Positions 9,472 through 17,745 of a stretch of 64,000 bases of DNA are shown here, in pieces; within the stretch, counting starts at the first letter, position 1, and each line of letters begins with the position of its first letter. Source of the DNA: Prosthecochloris sp. (GTDB lineage: Bacteria > Bacteroidota > Chlorobiia > Chlorobiales > Chlorobiaceae); NCBI GenBank assembly GCA_004028745.1, contig RAZP01000019.1:1-64000 (forward strand), given 5' to 3'. The notes below the pieces were generated by a model, which saw only the letters and a program-made list of their open reading frames with translations, ran no database searches and was not told where the DNA came from. The position numbers and the translations under genes were made by a program.

Positions 9472-9494
9472 AATTGTCAATTCAATTGACAATT
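9472..9494. promoter_or_regulatory. Perfect palindromic operator of the Phd/RelE module
   Basis: AATTGTCAATT, a single C, and then the exact inverted copy AATTGACAATT form an 11-1-11 palindrome 35 bp upstream of the antitoxin start. Its place in the promoter region fits autoregulation by the antitoxin-toxin complex. Being so AT-rich it could also form a cruciform, but it has no terminator-like T tract. Confidence 0.75.
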
Positions 9495-9599
9495 AATCAG
9501 CCATTTTCTTAACAATTTCCGTCCCACTCAAAACAGCCAACCGTGCTCTTATCGTAAAAAGGATGAACTGACACACCCCAAACCATCACGTAACAAACC

Positions 9600-10820
9600 T
9601 TATTTTTTGATCGCGATTTCAACGCGCCGGTTCAACGCCCTGCCGTCGGGCCTGCCGTTGTCGGCCATCGGCCGGAATTCACCGAACCCCTCTGCCGACA
9701 GCTGCTGCGAGGCGATACCGTGGTCAACCAGCCAGTTCACCACGGATTGGGCACGCTTTTCGGAGAGAGTTTGATTGTATGCATCGCTTCCCTCTGAATC
9801 GGTGTGGCCCTCGATGACCAGTTTAACATTTGGTCGTGCCTTGACCGCTTCCAGAAGCCGGTTCAAGGTCTCCTCGGAATCTGGCCTGATCGTAGCGGCA
9901 TCAAAATCAAAATAGATGCCGTAGATAATAGCGCGGCCAGCCTCGTCAAGGGAACGTCCGATCGCATCCTTTTTCGTGTTTGATTCCAAAGCCTGCCGAC
10001 ATTTGGGCATCCTGCCGTCCGTTACCTGTGTTCCGTACCACAAGCCCTGATAACGCCCGTTTTCATACCACAACCCGTTTAAATAAGCGCTGTCCGAAGT
10101 CAGCACCATTACGGCCGTTCCGATCTGCGGTCCGTCTTCAGTCCATTGAAAACGTATCACCCGCCCATCCGTGGTCCCGGTGAGCCGACCGTTATCCCAA
10201 TCGTAACAGCCTTCAATCCCTGTGCCGCTCTGCCTCAACCACATGAGACCGTAATTGGTATCATATACTCCCTTTATCGGTTTGGGGGCAGTCATCGCTT
10301 TGGCCGGTTCACCGTAGGCTTCCAGTTCCATCAGTTCCGTATACTGCGGATCTCCCCAGTTCGAGAGCACCTCGAGTTTCAGCCATTGACCGGGAACTGG
10401 CCGCGCAATAGTAAAACCCTTTCTTTGCCCCTTGGCTGCCTCTCCTTCGTAGATAAGCTTAAAGCCTTCTTTTGCAGACTTGTTCGATACATACAGTTTG
10501 AAACGCTTGGCGGAAATGCCGGGATACCCGCTCTCCTGGGCATTGGTGTTGTCGATGTAGAAAGAACTGATGGCAACGCTGCTCGGCAGCTCGATGAGAA
10601 ACGTATTCGGATAAGGACTCCCTTTTTTGCTGCACCATCCCATGTCAGTGGACCCGTCCAGAAGCATCATCCCCGCCCATTTCTGGTTGTATTCCGTTGT
10701 AGCCGATATCAAAACAGCACCACTCGCGATATCAAGCCGATCAACTTTTTCGGCAGCAATAGCCAAAGTGCTGACAAATAAAACAGCGAGCATAATGAAA
10801 AGAATAGAAAGCTTTCTCAT
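9600..10820 (-). CDS. Secreted discoidin-like plus OmpA-domain protein
   Basis: The ATG at 10820 is preceded by AGGAG and gives a 406-residue protein with a Sec signal peptide (MRKLSILFIMLAVLFVSTL). A discoidin/F5-8C-like beta domain (about residues 30-170) contains DGSTDMGWCSKKGS and GQWLKLEVL. A middle region has repeated G-LW-Y-type strands (NGLWYENGRYQGLWYG). The C-terminal OmpA domain (IYFDFDAATIRPDS, EGHTDSEGSDAYNQ, LNRRVEIAIKK) binds peptidoglycan. The protein is thus probably anchored to the cell wall in the periplasm and presents a carbohydrate- or ligand-binding module. A longer start at 10859 is unlikely because it would bury the signal peptide. Confidence 0.88.
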   Translation of the reverse strand: MRKLSILFIMLAVLFVSTLAIAAEKVDRLDIASGAVLISATTEYNQKWAGMMLLDGSTDMGWCSKKGSPYPNTFLIELPSSVAISSFYIDNTNAQESGYPGISAKRFKLYVSNKSAKEGFKLIYEGEAAKGQRKGFTIARPVPGQWLKLEVLSNWGDPQYTELMELEAYGEPAKAMTAPKPIKGVYDTNYGLMWLRQSGTGIEGCYDWDNGRLTGTTDGRVIRFQWTEDGPQIGTAVMVLTSDSAYLNGLWYENGRYQGLWYGTQVTDGRMPKCRQALESNTKKDAIGRSLDEAGRAIIYGIYFDFDAATIRPDSEETLNRLLEAVKARPNVKLVIEGHTDSEGSDAYNQTLSEKRAQSVVNWLVDHGIASQQLSAEGFGEFRPMADNGRPDGRALNRRVEIAIKK

Positions 10821-10913
10821 GGTGTTCTCCTGTTCAGGGTAAACCGATGAATGAAACATGCGTTTTCAGTCTCTAGCAAAAAAGACCTCTTTAAACCCCC
10901 TTCAAGCACCACA

Positions 10914-11070
10914 CAACCCCCGTGAATTAACGCCGACCAAAAAGCTGAAAAACGAAAGCCGGGCTGAATAACTTGCGATACAACCTTTGCCCGGTGCCCC
11001 TGATCACAACCAATCGTTGGCCAAAACGAAAAAAGCCTGCGTTACACCAAACTTATTGTGGTTACGGAAA
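10914..11070 (+). repeat. Split copy of an intergenic repeat flanking the TA region
   Basis: ACAACCCCCGTGAATTAACG followed by CCGACCAAAAAGCT (from 10914) and then CACCAAACTTATTGTGGTTA (about 11045-11066) also occur, contiguous and in the same order, at 12625-12688. Here the two halves are about 100 bp apart. The two copies bracket the vapBC and brnT/RHH modules. Confidence 0.55.
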
Positions 11071-11085
11071 CCGGGGCCTTCAACT

Positions 11086-11493
11086 TCAAGTATTCTTGAG
11101 CAGATGAAATATTCCTGATTTAGCCGCGTTTCTGTCGAATGTCAGAACCTGATCACTTTCGCCTGACAATACCGCATAGTGAGCTATCAGCAGATCCGAC
11201 ATATCGCATTTGCTCCTGCGCGCATCAGCGATACAGGCCCGCACCGCATCCTGTGCGTCGAATTCCAGAACCGGCAGCAGCAGCAGCTCGTCAAAAGCAT
11301 CAAGAATATCCTGCCGGGAAATACCGTAGGCTGACTCCAGAACCCAGAGCAGTTCAAGAACAACCAGTACAGGAACAAAGAAAACCTCCTTGTTCTCCTC
11401 TGCTGTTTTAAACAAGCGGTAAACCCGTTCAGCCTGAGCCCCGTCGTCTTTTGTCAGAAAACGAACCAGTATGTTGGTATCAAGCGCTTTCAT
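11086..11493 (-). CDS. vapC: VapC-type PIN domain ribonuclease toxin
   Basis: The start at ATG 11493 gives a 135-residue PIN protein: MKALDTNILVRFLTKDD carries the first acidic residue (D5), and the later DARRSKCDMSDLLIAHYA and TFDRNAAK supply the others. PIN toxins cut RNA, usually tRNA or rRNA, with a magnesium ion. The gene overlaps the AbrB-type antitoxin gene by 14 bp, indicating translational coupling. A longer upstream frame (to 11604) has no PIN features in its extra residues. Confidence 0.9.
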   Translation of the reverse strand: MKALDTNILVRFLTKDDGAQAERVYRLFKTAEENKEVFFVPVLVVLELLWVLESAYGISRQDILDAFDELLLLPVLEFDAQDAVRACIADARRSKCDMSDLLIAHYAVLSGESDQVLTFDRNAAKSGIFHLLKNT

Positions 11494-11749
11494 CACCCTG
11501 TCCGCTATGCTCTTTTTTGACCTGCTTCCTGACAATCTCATTGATTTCCTCTGTTGACAGGGCCCGCCTGTCTTTCTCGTACAGCCTGCCGAATACAGCA
11601 TCAACAGATTTCTTTACCGGCCTAACCGTGATGATGCCCTCTTCTTCGCAGACAAATTCAATCTTGTCCCCGAAATGCAGGTTCATCGCATCCCGTATCT
11701 TTTTGGGTATTGTCACCTGACCCTTGTTTGTAATCGTTGCAACAGGCAT
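11480..11749 (-). CDS. vapB: AbrB/VapB-type antitoxin
   Basis: This 89-residue protein begins with a SpoVT/AbrB swapped-hairpin domain: ATITNKGQVTIPKKIRDAMN, then GDKIEFVCEEEGIITVRP. The C-terminal third (RALSTEEINEIVRKQVKKEH) should bind the VapC toxin encoded in overlap downstream. It is expected to repress its own promoter, where an inverted repeat is visible at 11768-11797. Confidence 0.88.
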   Translation of the reverse strand: MPVATITNKGQVTIPKKIRDAMNLHFGDKIEFVCEEEGIITVRPVKKSVDAVFGRLYEKDRRALSTEEINEIVRKQVKKEHSGQGDESA

Positions 11750-11767
11750 AATTCTCCTTACATTATT

Positions 11768-11797
11768 TTATTTCCCTTACCTCTATGTAAGAAATAA
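11768..11797. promoter_or_regulatory. Inverted repeat in vapBC promoter region
   Basis: TTATTTCCCTTAC, six bases, then GTAAGAAATAA form an imperfect inverted repeat 19 bp upstream of the antitoxin start. Position and symmetry suit the operator of an AbrB-type antitoxin. Confidence 0.55.
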
Positions 11798-11933
11798 TAG
11801 GCGAACCAGAAAATACGTTCCATAGTTCACTAAGCAAGAAACTGTTGACCCCTGCGCTTCATCAGTCGAAGCATCCTGGGTTTTAAAGCCGGAACGACCA
11901 AAAGAAACATCAGAAGTAAACCAGTTCCTGTGA

Positions 11934-11962
11934 TTGACAAAAGGCACACATAAATGTATATT
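11934..11962 (+). promoter_or_regulatory. Strong sigma70-like promoter of the BrnT module
   Basis: TTGACA (11934-11939), 17 bp, then TATATT (11957-11962) form a near-consensus promoter. Transcription would start about seven bases later, almost on the ATG at 11969, so the message may be leaderless. The near-palindrome TAAATGTATATTTA over the -10 box could be an operator. Confidence 0.65.
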
Positions 11963-11968
11963 TATCTC

Positions 11969-12253
11969 ATGAAAACCTTTGCATGGAACGATGAGAAGAA
12001 CAATAAGCTTAAGCTTCAAAGAGGTGTCTCTTTTGAACTCATCGTGTCACAGATCGAGGCCGGGAAAATACTCGATATACTTGAACACCCAGAGCAAACG
12101 AAATATCCAGGACAAAGAATATTGGTGATAGATGTAGATGATTACGCTGTTCTCGTCCCTTTTATTGAAATAGAAGAGGAGATTTTCCTGAAAACGATTA
12201 TCCCAAGCAGAAAGGCAACGAAAAAATACCTTAAAAGACAACAAGATGAATAA
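11969..12253 (+). CDS. BrnT-like toxin
   Basis: This 94-residue protein (start ATG 11969) reads MKTFAWNDEKNNKLKLQRGVSFE, then LDILEHPEQTKYPGQRILV and IFLKTIIPSRKATKKYL. The opening (W-x-x-x-K-N-x-K-L-x-x-x-RGVSFE) and the late strands match BrnT-type toxins, which have a RelE-like ribonuclease fold. The toxin precedes its antitoxin, the usual brnT-brnA order, and overlaps it by 8 bp. Base composition is clearly more AT-rich than neighbouring housekeeping genes, suggesting acquisition. The five extra upstream codons of the open frame fall inside the promoter. Confidence 0.75.
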   Translation: MKTFAWNDEKNNKLKLQRGVSFELIVSQIEAGKILDILEHPEQTKYPGQRILVIDVDDYAVLVPFIEIEEEIFLKTIIPSRKATKKYLKRQQDE

Positions 12254-12512
12254 GCAAGAGTATTACGAAGAGGAAATCCTGAAATCCTACGAAAATAATG
12301 AATGGGAATCCGTCAAAGATTTCAAGCGGCTCAAGGAGGAGTATGAAGCATATGCGAAGAACGCCTTCAAGAAAAACAAGCGGATCAATATCCGAATATC
12401 TGAAAAAGATCTGAATCGTCTCAAAGCAAAATCACTTGAAGAAGGCGTGCCCTACCAAACCCTGGTTTCCAGCCTTATCCACAAATATGTTTCTGGAAAA
12501 ATTCCTTCATAA
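12246..12512 (+). CDS. Ribbon-helix-helix (CopG-like) antitoxin
   Basis: This 88-residue protein has an acidic N-terminal half (YYEEEILKSYENNEWESVKD) and a ribbon-helix-helix C-terminus: RINIRISEKDLNRLKAKSLE followed by EGVPYQTLVSSLIHKYVSG. It should neutralise the BrnT-like toxin and bind the shared promoter. The overlap with the toxin gene supports one operon. A weak hairpin (12519-12547) lies just downstream and could end the transcript. Confidence 0.78.
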   Translation: MNKQEYYEEEILKSYENNEWESVKDFKRLKEEYEAYAKNAFKKNKRINIRISEKDLNRLKAKSLEEGVPYQTLVSSLIHKYVSGKIPS

Positions 12513-13023
12513 AGCAGTGAACGACTCTCTTGCTGAAGAGTTTCGTTTAATCAACTTTTAACGCTACCCAACAACGGTTCCGGATTCGCACGTATTGGCC
12601 CTTGATACCATTCCGATGACAAAACAACACCCGTGAATTCTAGCGAGCCAAAAAGCTTTACAACATCAAACTTATTGTGGTTACCGAACAACGTCCCGGA
12701 CATTCTAACAGCTCCGATAACCTTTGCCTGTTTTCATCTTTTACCTGAAATCCGAATAAACCGTCCTATTCATCATCGGGAAGAGGACTTTTGGACTACT
12801 TCCAGAATATCTGCATTAGTGGTTCTCGTCTATAATAACCGTTTGTGCTTTCAACTCTTTTGAATTCGAGGGACGTCGGAGGGACGTCGTGGAGTAGCTT
12901 AAGCAACACACAGATGCAAGCCGGAAGTAGGCATATCCGGTGTTTCATGTAATGAACGTGCATGTCCAGTGGAGTTTTGGACCTACCCGATTAAGGGTTC
13001 ATCGCAGTACCTTTGACTTTTCT
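12513..13023. other. 511 bp intergenic region with repeat remnants
   Basis: No supported gene. It contains the contiguous repeat copy at 12625-12688. At about 12870-12894 there is a short direct repeat (GAGGGACGTCG twice). A CCGG...CCGG hairpin lies near 12921-12940. It looks like decayed mobile DNA between the TA island and rlmD. Confidence 0.45.
12625..12688 (+). repeat. Contiguous copy of the TA-flanking repeat
   Basis: ACAACACCCGTGAATT, then GAGCCAAAAAGCT and ATCAAACTTATTGTGGTTAC, repeat the two halves found at 10914 and 11045 in the same orientation. The copy is not part of any open frame I trust. Confidence 0.55.
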
Positions 13024-14469
13024 TCACACTGCTCGTCGGAAGCATGCCAGCGTCTCGATATGACTGGTATGCGGGAACATGTCGACTGGCTGAACCTCTT
13101 CAAGCCGGAAGCCGGAAGCAGAGATCTCCTTGCTATCACGTGCAAGGTTGGCCGGGTTACAGCTGACATAGACAATTGTTTCGGGCTGAAGCCGAATCAT
13201 TGTCTTGAGAGCTTTCGGGTGCATTCCAGCTCTTGGCGGGTCGGTGACGATCACCCTCGGAAACCCGAATTCCTCGAGCATACCGAGCAGGGTATGAAAA
13301 TCCTTCAGATCCACTCCGTAAAACGAGGCATTGGTGATACCGTTGCATGAGGCATTTTCTGCAGCATCGGCAAGAGAACTCTCAACGATTTCAAGCCCGA
13401 CTGCCCTACGGCAGCGCTCGGCAAGATAAAGCGTGATGGTGCCAGTTCCGCAATAAAGATCATAGACCGTATCATCCTCTCTCAGCCCTGCCATTTCCAT
13501 GATACCGTCATACAGGGTTTCGGCCTGCTTTGTGTTTGTCTGAAAGAACGAGTTGGCGGAAATCCTGAACCGAAGATCTCCAAGACGCTCCTGAATAACC
13601 CCCTCACCATGAATGACATACTCTTTCTCACCGATGGCAACCGTGTTTTTCCGTGTCGTAACGTTGTTGATGATTGTCATCTTCTGTCCGGGCATTGTGG
13701 ACAAAAGCCGGTCCCCGTATGACACCATGAGCCTGGAGTCATGCCATGAGGTGACTAGGTTAACCATGAGCTCATCCTGCTCCTCGCTGTAGCGCAGCAT
13801 GAGGTTTCTTAAAAACCCCTTATGCTGCCTTGCCGCATAAGGCTCAAGGTTTTGCTCAAGAGCAAAAGCCCTCGTAGTGTCAAGCACACGGTTCATACAC
13901 TCTTTGGCAAGATAGCAGCGGTCGATCTCAAGCACTTTCTCGAAATTACCCGGAGCGTGAAATCCAAGCGCAAAATCTTTTGGCTTGTCCAGCACATCCT
14001 TCTGTAGTTCTTCCGGTAACAGGTATCGTTTGCTGGAACAGGAGAATTCCACCTTGTTCCGGTAATGCGTTGTATTCCGGGCCGGAAGAACCGGCATGAT
14101 ATCGATATCCTGAAAGCCGCCGATATGCACGAGGGCATCGCGCACCTTTTTCTGCTTGTAACGAAGCTGCGCCTCATAACTCACATGCATCCACTTGCAC
14201 CCCCCGCAAACGCCAAACACCGGGCATTCCGGCTTGACCCTGTCCGGGGACGGGGCAAGCAACTCGTTGAGAACCGTCTCGAGATAGGTCGGCCTGACCT
14301 TGGTTATGGCTGCCCTGACCCTGTCGCCCACAGCCAGCATTCCCCGAACAAGCACTCCGGTCCCGTTCTCCAGTCTCCCGAAACACTGATCCTTTTCAGC
14401 GATATCGGAAATTGTTAGTTCAACAGGCTCACCTTTTGTATAAAAATCCCGTAAGTTGCGCTCTTTCAT
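13024..14469 (-). CDS. rlmD: 23S rRNA (uracil-5-)-methyltransferase, RlmD/RumA family
   Basis: This 481-residue protein has an N-terminal TRAM domain, the 4Fe-4S cysteine cluster CPVFGVCGGCKWMHV, and the SAM-binding motif DLYCGTGTITLYLAE. The DPPRAGMHPKAL and VSCNPANLARD motifs follow, with the catalytic cysteine in the latter. The family converts a uracil of 23S rRNA to 5-methyluracil; some members instead modify tRNA U54, so the exact target is inferred. The ATG overlaps the TGA of the upstream ROK kinase (ATGA), so the two genes are translationally coupled. Confidence 0.92.
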   Translation of the reverse strand: MKERNLRDFYTKGEPVELTISDIAEKDQCFGRLENGTGVLVRGMLAVGDRVRAAITKVRPTYLETVLNELLAPSPDRVKPECPVFGVCGGCKWMHVSYEAQLRYKQKKVRDALVHIGGFQDIDIMPVLPARNTTHYRNKVEFSCSSKRYLLPEELQKDVLDKPKDFALGFHAPGNFEKVLEIDRCYLAKECMNRVLDTTRAFALEQNLEPYAARQHKGFLRNLMLRYSEEQDELMVNLVTSWHDSRLMVSYGDRLLSTMPGQKMTIINNVTTRKNTVAIGEKEYVIHGEGVIQERLGDLRFRISANSFFQTNTKQAETLYDGIMEMAGLREDDTVYDLYCGTGTITLYLAERCRRAVGLEIVESSLADAAENASCNGITNASFYGVDLKDFHTLLGMLEEFGFPRVIVTDPPRAGMHPKALKTMIRLQPETIVYVSCNPANLARDSKEISASGFRLEEVQPVDMFPHTSHIETLACFRRAV

Positions 14470-15386
14470 TCAGACTTTCCTACAGTTAACAAGGCCGCTC
14501 CGATAACGCCGGCGCTGTCCCCCAGCTCCGGACGTACAACCGGAATATCGAGGGAACCGTTAAACAGATGTGTTTCTATTTCGCGCCTGGCTGCAGGGGA
14601 GTAGAGCGCTTCCACATTGCTGACACCACCGCCGATAATTATAATGTGGGGGTCAAGAATATTGATTACCTGGGCAATCGCTTTGCCGAAACCGTTCACT
14701 AAACGCTCAATGGTTTCCGCGGCTGCCTGGTCGGTTTCTGTCGTTGCTGCGATCTCTTTGAGAGATTTCCACATTCCTCCTGACCGGATGGTGTAGAATC
14801 GTTCAAGTGAAGGCCCTGACAAAACAGTTTCCACACATCCTTTCCGGCCGCAGTAGCACGGCTCCCCGTCAGGCAGCAGCTCATTATGCCCCCACTCTCC
14901 GGCAATGCCGTGCGCTCCGTGAATTACCCTATCGCCGCACACAATTCCACCGCCCACACCGGTACCAAGAATGATACCGAACGCTACATCCGCACCACGC
15001 TGCATCGTCTCTCTTCCAGCCCCAAAGAGCGATTCGGCAAGGGCAAAACAGTTTGCATCGTTATCGAGCGTAACGCCGGCCTGCAGCACATCCTTGAGAT
15101 CCATATGCAGTGGATTGCCGTTCAGGCAGACGGTGTTGGAGTTTTTCAAAAGACCGTTTTCACAGTCAATCCTGCCTGGGGTACCGATGCCAATATGTTC
15201 CGGAAGGGGCGAACCAAGTTCATCGGCCATCTTCTGCACAAGCTTCCCGACCCTGGAAAGTATATGGCGGTAGCCTCCGGGCGCTTCCGTTGCTATCCTC
15301 ATACGAACCAGCGGTGTGCGGCTTTCATCGAGGACTGCTCCTTCTATTTTCGTCCCTCCGAGATCTATGCCCCAATATTGTACCAT
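14466..15386 (-). CDS. ROK family sugar kinase (glucokinase-like)
   Basis: This 306-residue cytoplasmic kinase has the phosphate-binding opening WGIDLGGTKIEGAVLDE. The middle catalytic region contains LDNDANCFALAES and GTGVGGGIVCGDRVIHG. The ROK zinc motif is HGIAGEWGHN with CYCGRKGCVET. These fit glucokinase or N-acetylhexosamine kinase activity; sequence alone cannot choose between them. It is the first gene of a two-gene operon with rlmD. The ATG follows a weak ribosome binding site, common in this genome. Confidence 0.9.
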   Translation of the reverse strand: MVQYWGIDLGGTKIEGAVLDESRTPLVRMRIATEAPGGYRHILSRVGKLVQKMADELGSPLPEHIGIGTPGRIDCENGLLKNSNTVCLNGNPLHMDLKDVLQAGVTLDNDANCFALAESLFGAGRETMQRGADVAFGIILGTGVGGGIVCGDRVIHGAHGIAGEWGHNELLPDGEPCYCGRKGCVETVLSGPSLERFYTIRSGGMWKSLKEIAATTETDQAAAETIERLVNGFGKAIAQVINILDPHIIIIGGGVSNVEALYSPAARREIETHLFNGSLDIPVVRPELGDSAGVIGAALLTVGKSE

Positions 15387-15551
15387 CTTTTGAAATGATT
15401 ATGATTTAATCCCATAACCAAACAAAAAATAAGGCATTATTGAGAATATCGAATAAGAAAAACCCCTTCTCTCACAGGTGTTGAGCACAGTCATGATGTG
15501 CGCAATGCCGCGAGTTCAGCCGTATGACCCCATAGCAAACCTGAGCAGGCA

Positions 15552-15576
15552 GCTCCGGGAGAATTCATCCCGGAGC
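15552..15576. repeat. Perfect 9-bp inverted repeat downstream of yidC
   Basis: GCTCCGGGA, seven bases, TCCCGGAGC. The hairpin is GC-rich and stable but has no T tract on either side, so it is not a classical terminator. It lies in the 257 bp gap between the ROK kinase start and the yidC stop. Confidence 0.5.
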
Positions 15577-15643
15577 ATGTCCCCAACCGCTTTTCTGACA
15601 GCGAACCCCGACAGTTCGAGGGATCAACAGCCGGGCGTCGCGG

Positions 15644-17410
15644 TCAACGCTTTTTCCCTCCTTTTTTCTTTTTAGGAGGCTTTGGAGCCGGTTTTGCAGG
15701 AGTTATTTCCGGCAGGTCTTCCGTTGTCGTTGTTTTATTGATGTAAAACGTCTGGGCGATGCTGAACACGTTGAACATCAGATAGTAGAGACCCAGGCCC
15801 GAGGGAAGGTTGTTGAAAAAGAGCAGCATCATGACCGGGAAAATGTACATCATGATCTTCATCTGCTCATTGGTCTGGGTAGTCGGAGTAATCTTCTGCT
15901 GCAGATAGACCGCTCCACCCATGAGAATCGGAAACAGGGCGATATGGTCCCCGTAAAGCGGTATGCTGAATCCAAGATCAAGAATTGAATCCGGAAGCGA
16001 AAGGTCTTTGGCCCAGAGAAACGACTGCTGTCGAAGCTCTATGGAAGAACGAAATACATAGAACATCGCGAAAAGCAGGGGCATCTGCAGAAGAACAGGA
16101 AGGCACCCGCCCAAAGGATTGACACCGGCTTCCTTGTATATCCTCCCGAGTTCGCTTTGCATTTTTTGGGGATTGTCCTTGTACTTTTCCTGCAGCTCTT
16201 TCATCATCGGCTGGAGCGCCGCCATCTTTTTCATCGACTTCGTCGAAGCCATGGTAAGCGGATAAGTCACCACCTTGATCAAGAGAGCGAATATGATGAT
16301 AATCAGACCGTAGTTGTCGATGAACTTGTTGAGCAGGTTGAAAATCGGCAGAATGATATACTCTGCAAACGGCCTTGTCAGCCAGTCCCAGCCGAAGTCC
16401 ATGATCTTTTCAAGATTCACTCCTAAAGAATGAAGTACATTGTAATCGACCGGGCCGACATAGAGCGACAGGGCCTCTTTGTGCGTTCTCTCATCCGGAG
16501 GCAGCTTGAACTTCAGTGCCGCCGTATAGTCTTCAAACTTTTCTCCCGCCTTGTGATTGCCGCTCAGATACACCCCATCCGTCGGCGAGGCCGGTATAAT
16601 AGCCGCGACAAAATATTTTGTCCTCACTGCAATCCATTTGGCAACACCGGACTGCTCTTCACGATAATCTTTTGAGGGATCGCTTGCATCAAGTTTGAGA
16701 AGGCTTCCGCCCATGTAAGCAGAAGCCCATGAATTTTGCATCTCATCTTCGACATTTTTTTCAGAATGCAAAAGGCCTCCATCCCATTCAATCTGGTACT
16801 CATTGCCCGGCAGCATACCGTCGAAGCCTGTAAGCTCCACGTCATAGCCTATGGTATAGGTATCACCCGTAAACGTGTAGACGATCTCAATACTTCTTTC
16901 GGGAGACACATCAAGCCTGTAGGTTATGGAATAGGACTCTTTACCGGTAAGGGAAACCTCGCCCTGATTATCAGAGGCGGTAAAATAAAGATCCCTTGTA
17001 TCTATCTTTTTACCGTCACGGGTCTGGAAAAAAAGAGACAAAGCACCGCCGTCACTGCTTTTTACCAGGTCAAACCGTTCCCGCTCTGCATTGAGATGCT
17101 CTTTCAGCACCATTGACTTCAGCGTCGCCCCGCGCGAGGAAAATACAGCCGTAAACAGGTCGTTGTCAATGGTGGTCAGTTTTTCCTCACCGTCGGCAGC
17201 AACGGCAAATTCCCCGAAACTGTCACTGCCGCCGAACTCCTGTACTGGCGCCACCGCTGCTTCACGACTACTTTCAGGCGTTTCGTCGACCGCGGTCACA
17301 TCGGTCGTCGTCATATCCTGCATGGGCTTTCTCTCCGGGGCCATAAACTGCATCCACACAATCATGATCAGGCCTATCAGCACAAGTCCTATTACAGAAT
17401 TTCTATCCAT
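15644..17410 (-). CDS. yidC: Membrane protein insertase YidC
   Basis: This 588-residue insertase has an N-terminal helix (MDRNSVIGLVLIGLIMIVWM) and a large periplasmic beta domain. The conserved five-helix core starts near YGLIIIIFALLIKVVTYPLT and contains MKELQEKYKDNPQKMQSEL, NPLGGCLPVLLQMPLLFAMF and SGLGLYYLMFN. The tail is very basic (KPPKKKKGGKKR), as in YidC proteins that contact ribosomes. The chosen ATG at 17410 has AGGAG upstream; it lies within the 3' end of yidD, an 8 bp overlap. It inserts membrane proteins alone or with SecYEG/SecDF (secDF at 34.3 kb). Confidence 0.96.
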   Translation of the reverse strand: MDRNSVIGLVLIGLIMIVWMQFMAPERKPMQDMTTTDVTAVDETPESSREAAVAPVQEFGGSDSFGEFAVAADGEEKLTTIDNDLFTAVFSSRGATLKSMVLKEHLNAERERFDLVKSSDGGALSLFFQTRDGKKIDTRDLYFTASDNQGEVSLTGKESYSITYRLDVSPERSIEIVYTFTGDTYTIGYDVELTGFDGMLPGNEYQIEWDGGLLHSEKNVEDEMQNSWASAYMGGSLLKLDASDPSKDYREEQSGVAKWIAVRTKYFVAAIIPASPTDGVYLSGNHKAGEKFEDYTAALKFKLPPDERTHKEALSLYVGPVDYNVLHSLGVNLEKIMDFGWDWLTRPFAEYIILPIFNLLNKFIDNYGLIIIIFALLIKVVTYPLTMASTKSMKKMAALQPMMKELQEKYKDNPQKMQSELGRIYKEAGVNPLGGCLPVLLQMPLLFAMFYVFRSSIELRQQSFLWAKDLSLPDSILDLGFSIPLYGDHIALFPILMGGAVYLQQKITPTTQTNEQMKIMMYIFPVMMLLFFNNLPSGLGLYYLMFNVFSIAQTFYINKTTTTEDLPEITPAKPAPKPPKKKKGGKKR

Positions 17411-17678
17411 TGTCTCCTTTTTTAACATTTAATTTTTTTCCGATATGCGGCACCGGGTCGTATCCCCCTTTCGAAAAAGGATTACAGCGCAACACACGCC
17501 ACAGAGTAAGCCACATCGCATAAAAGAAGTTATGAGTCTTGAACGCTTCGAGCGCATAATTTGAACAGGTAGGATAAAATCGGCAGGAAGGACCCAGCAG
17601 GGGAGATATATAGGACCGGTAAAACTTGATCAGAAAAATCGGCACCTGGTTTATTTTCCAGAAAACATTGCGTTCCAT
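17403..17678 (-). CDS. yidD: Membrane protein insertion efficiency factor YidD
   Basis: This 91-residue protein has the YidD signature: RSYISPLLGPSCRFYPTCSN followed by YALEAF and LRCNPFSKGGYDPVP. It is a small inner-membrane-associated factor that helps YidC-dependent insertion. It sits between rnpA and yidC as in most bacteria and overlaps yidC by 8 bp. Confidence 0.95.
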   Translation of the reverse strand: MERNVFWKINQVPIFLIKFYRSYISPLLGPSCRFYPTCSNYALEAFKTHNFFYAMWLTLWRVLRCNPFSKGGYDPVPHIGKKLNVKKGDNG

Positions 17679-17745
17679 GATGCTTTTTTGCTAAAACCAC
17701 GTTCACTTGATCAAACACAGTCATTCAGCATGACAAACGGTATTC

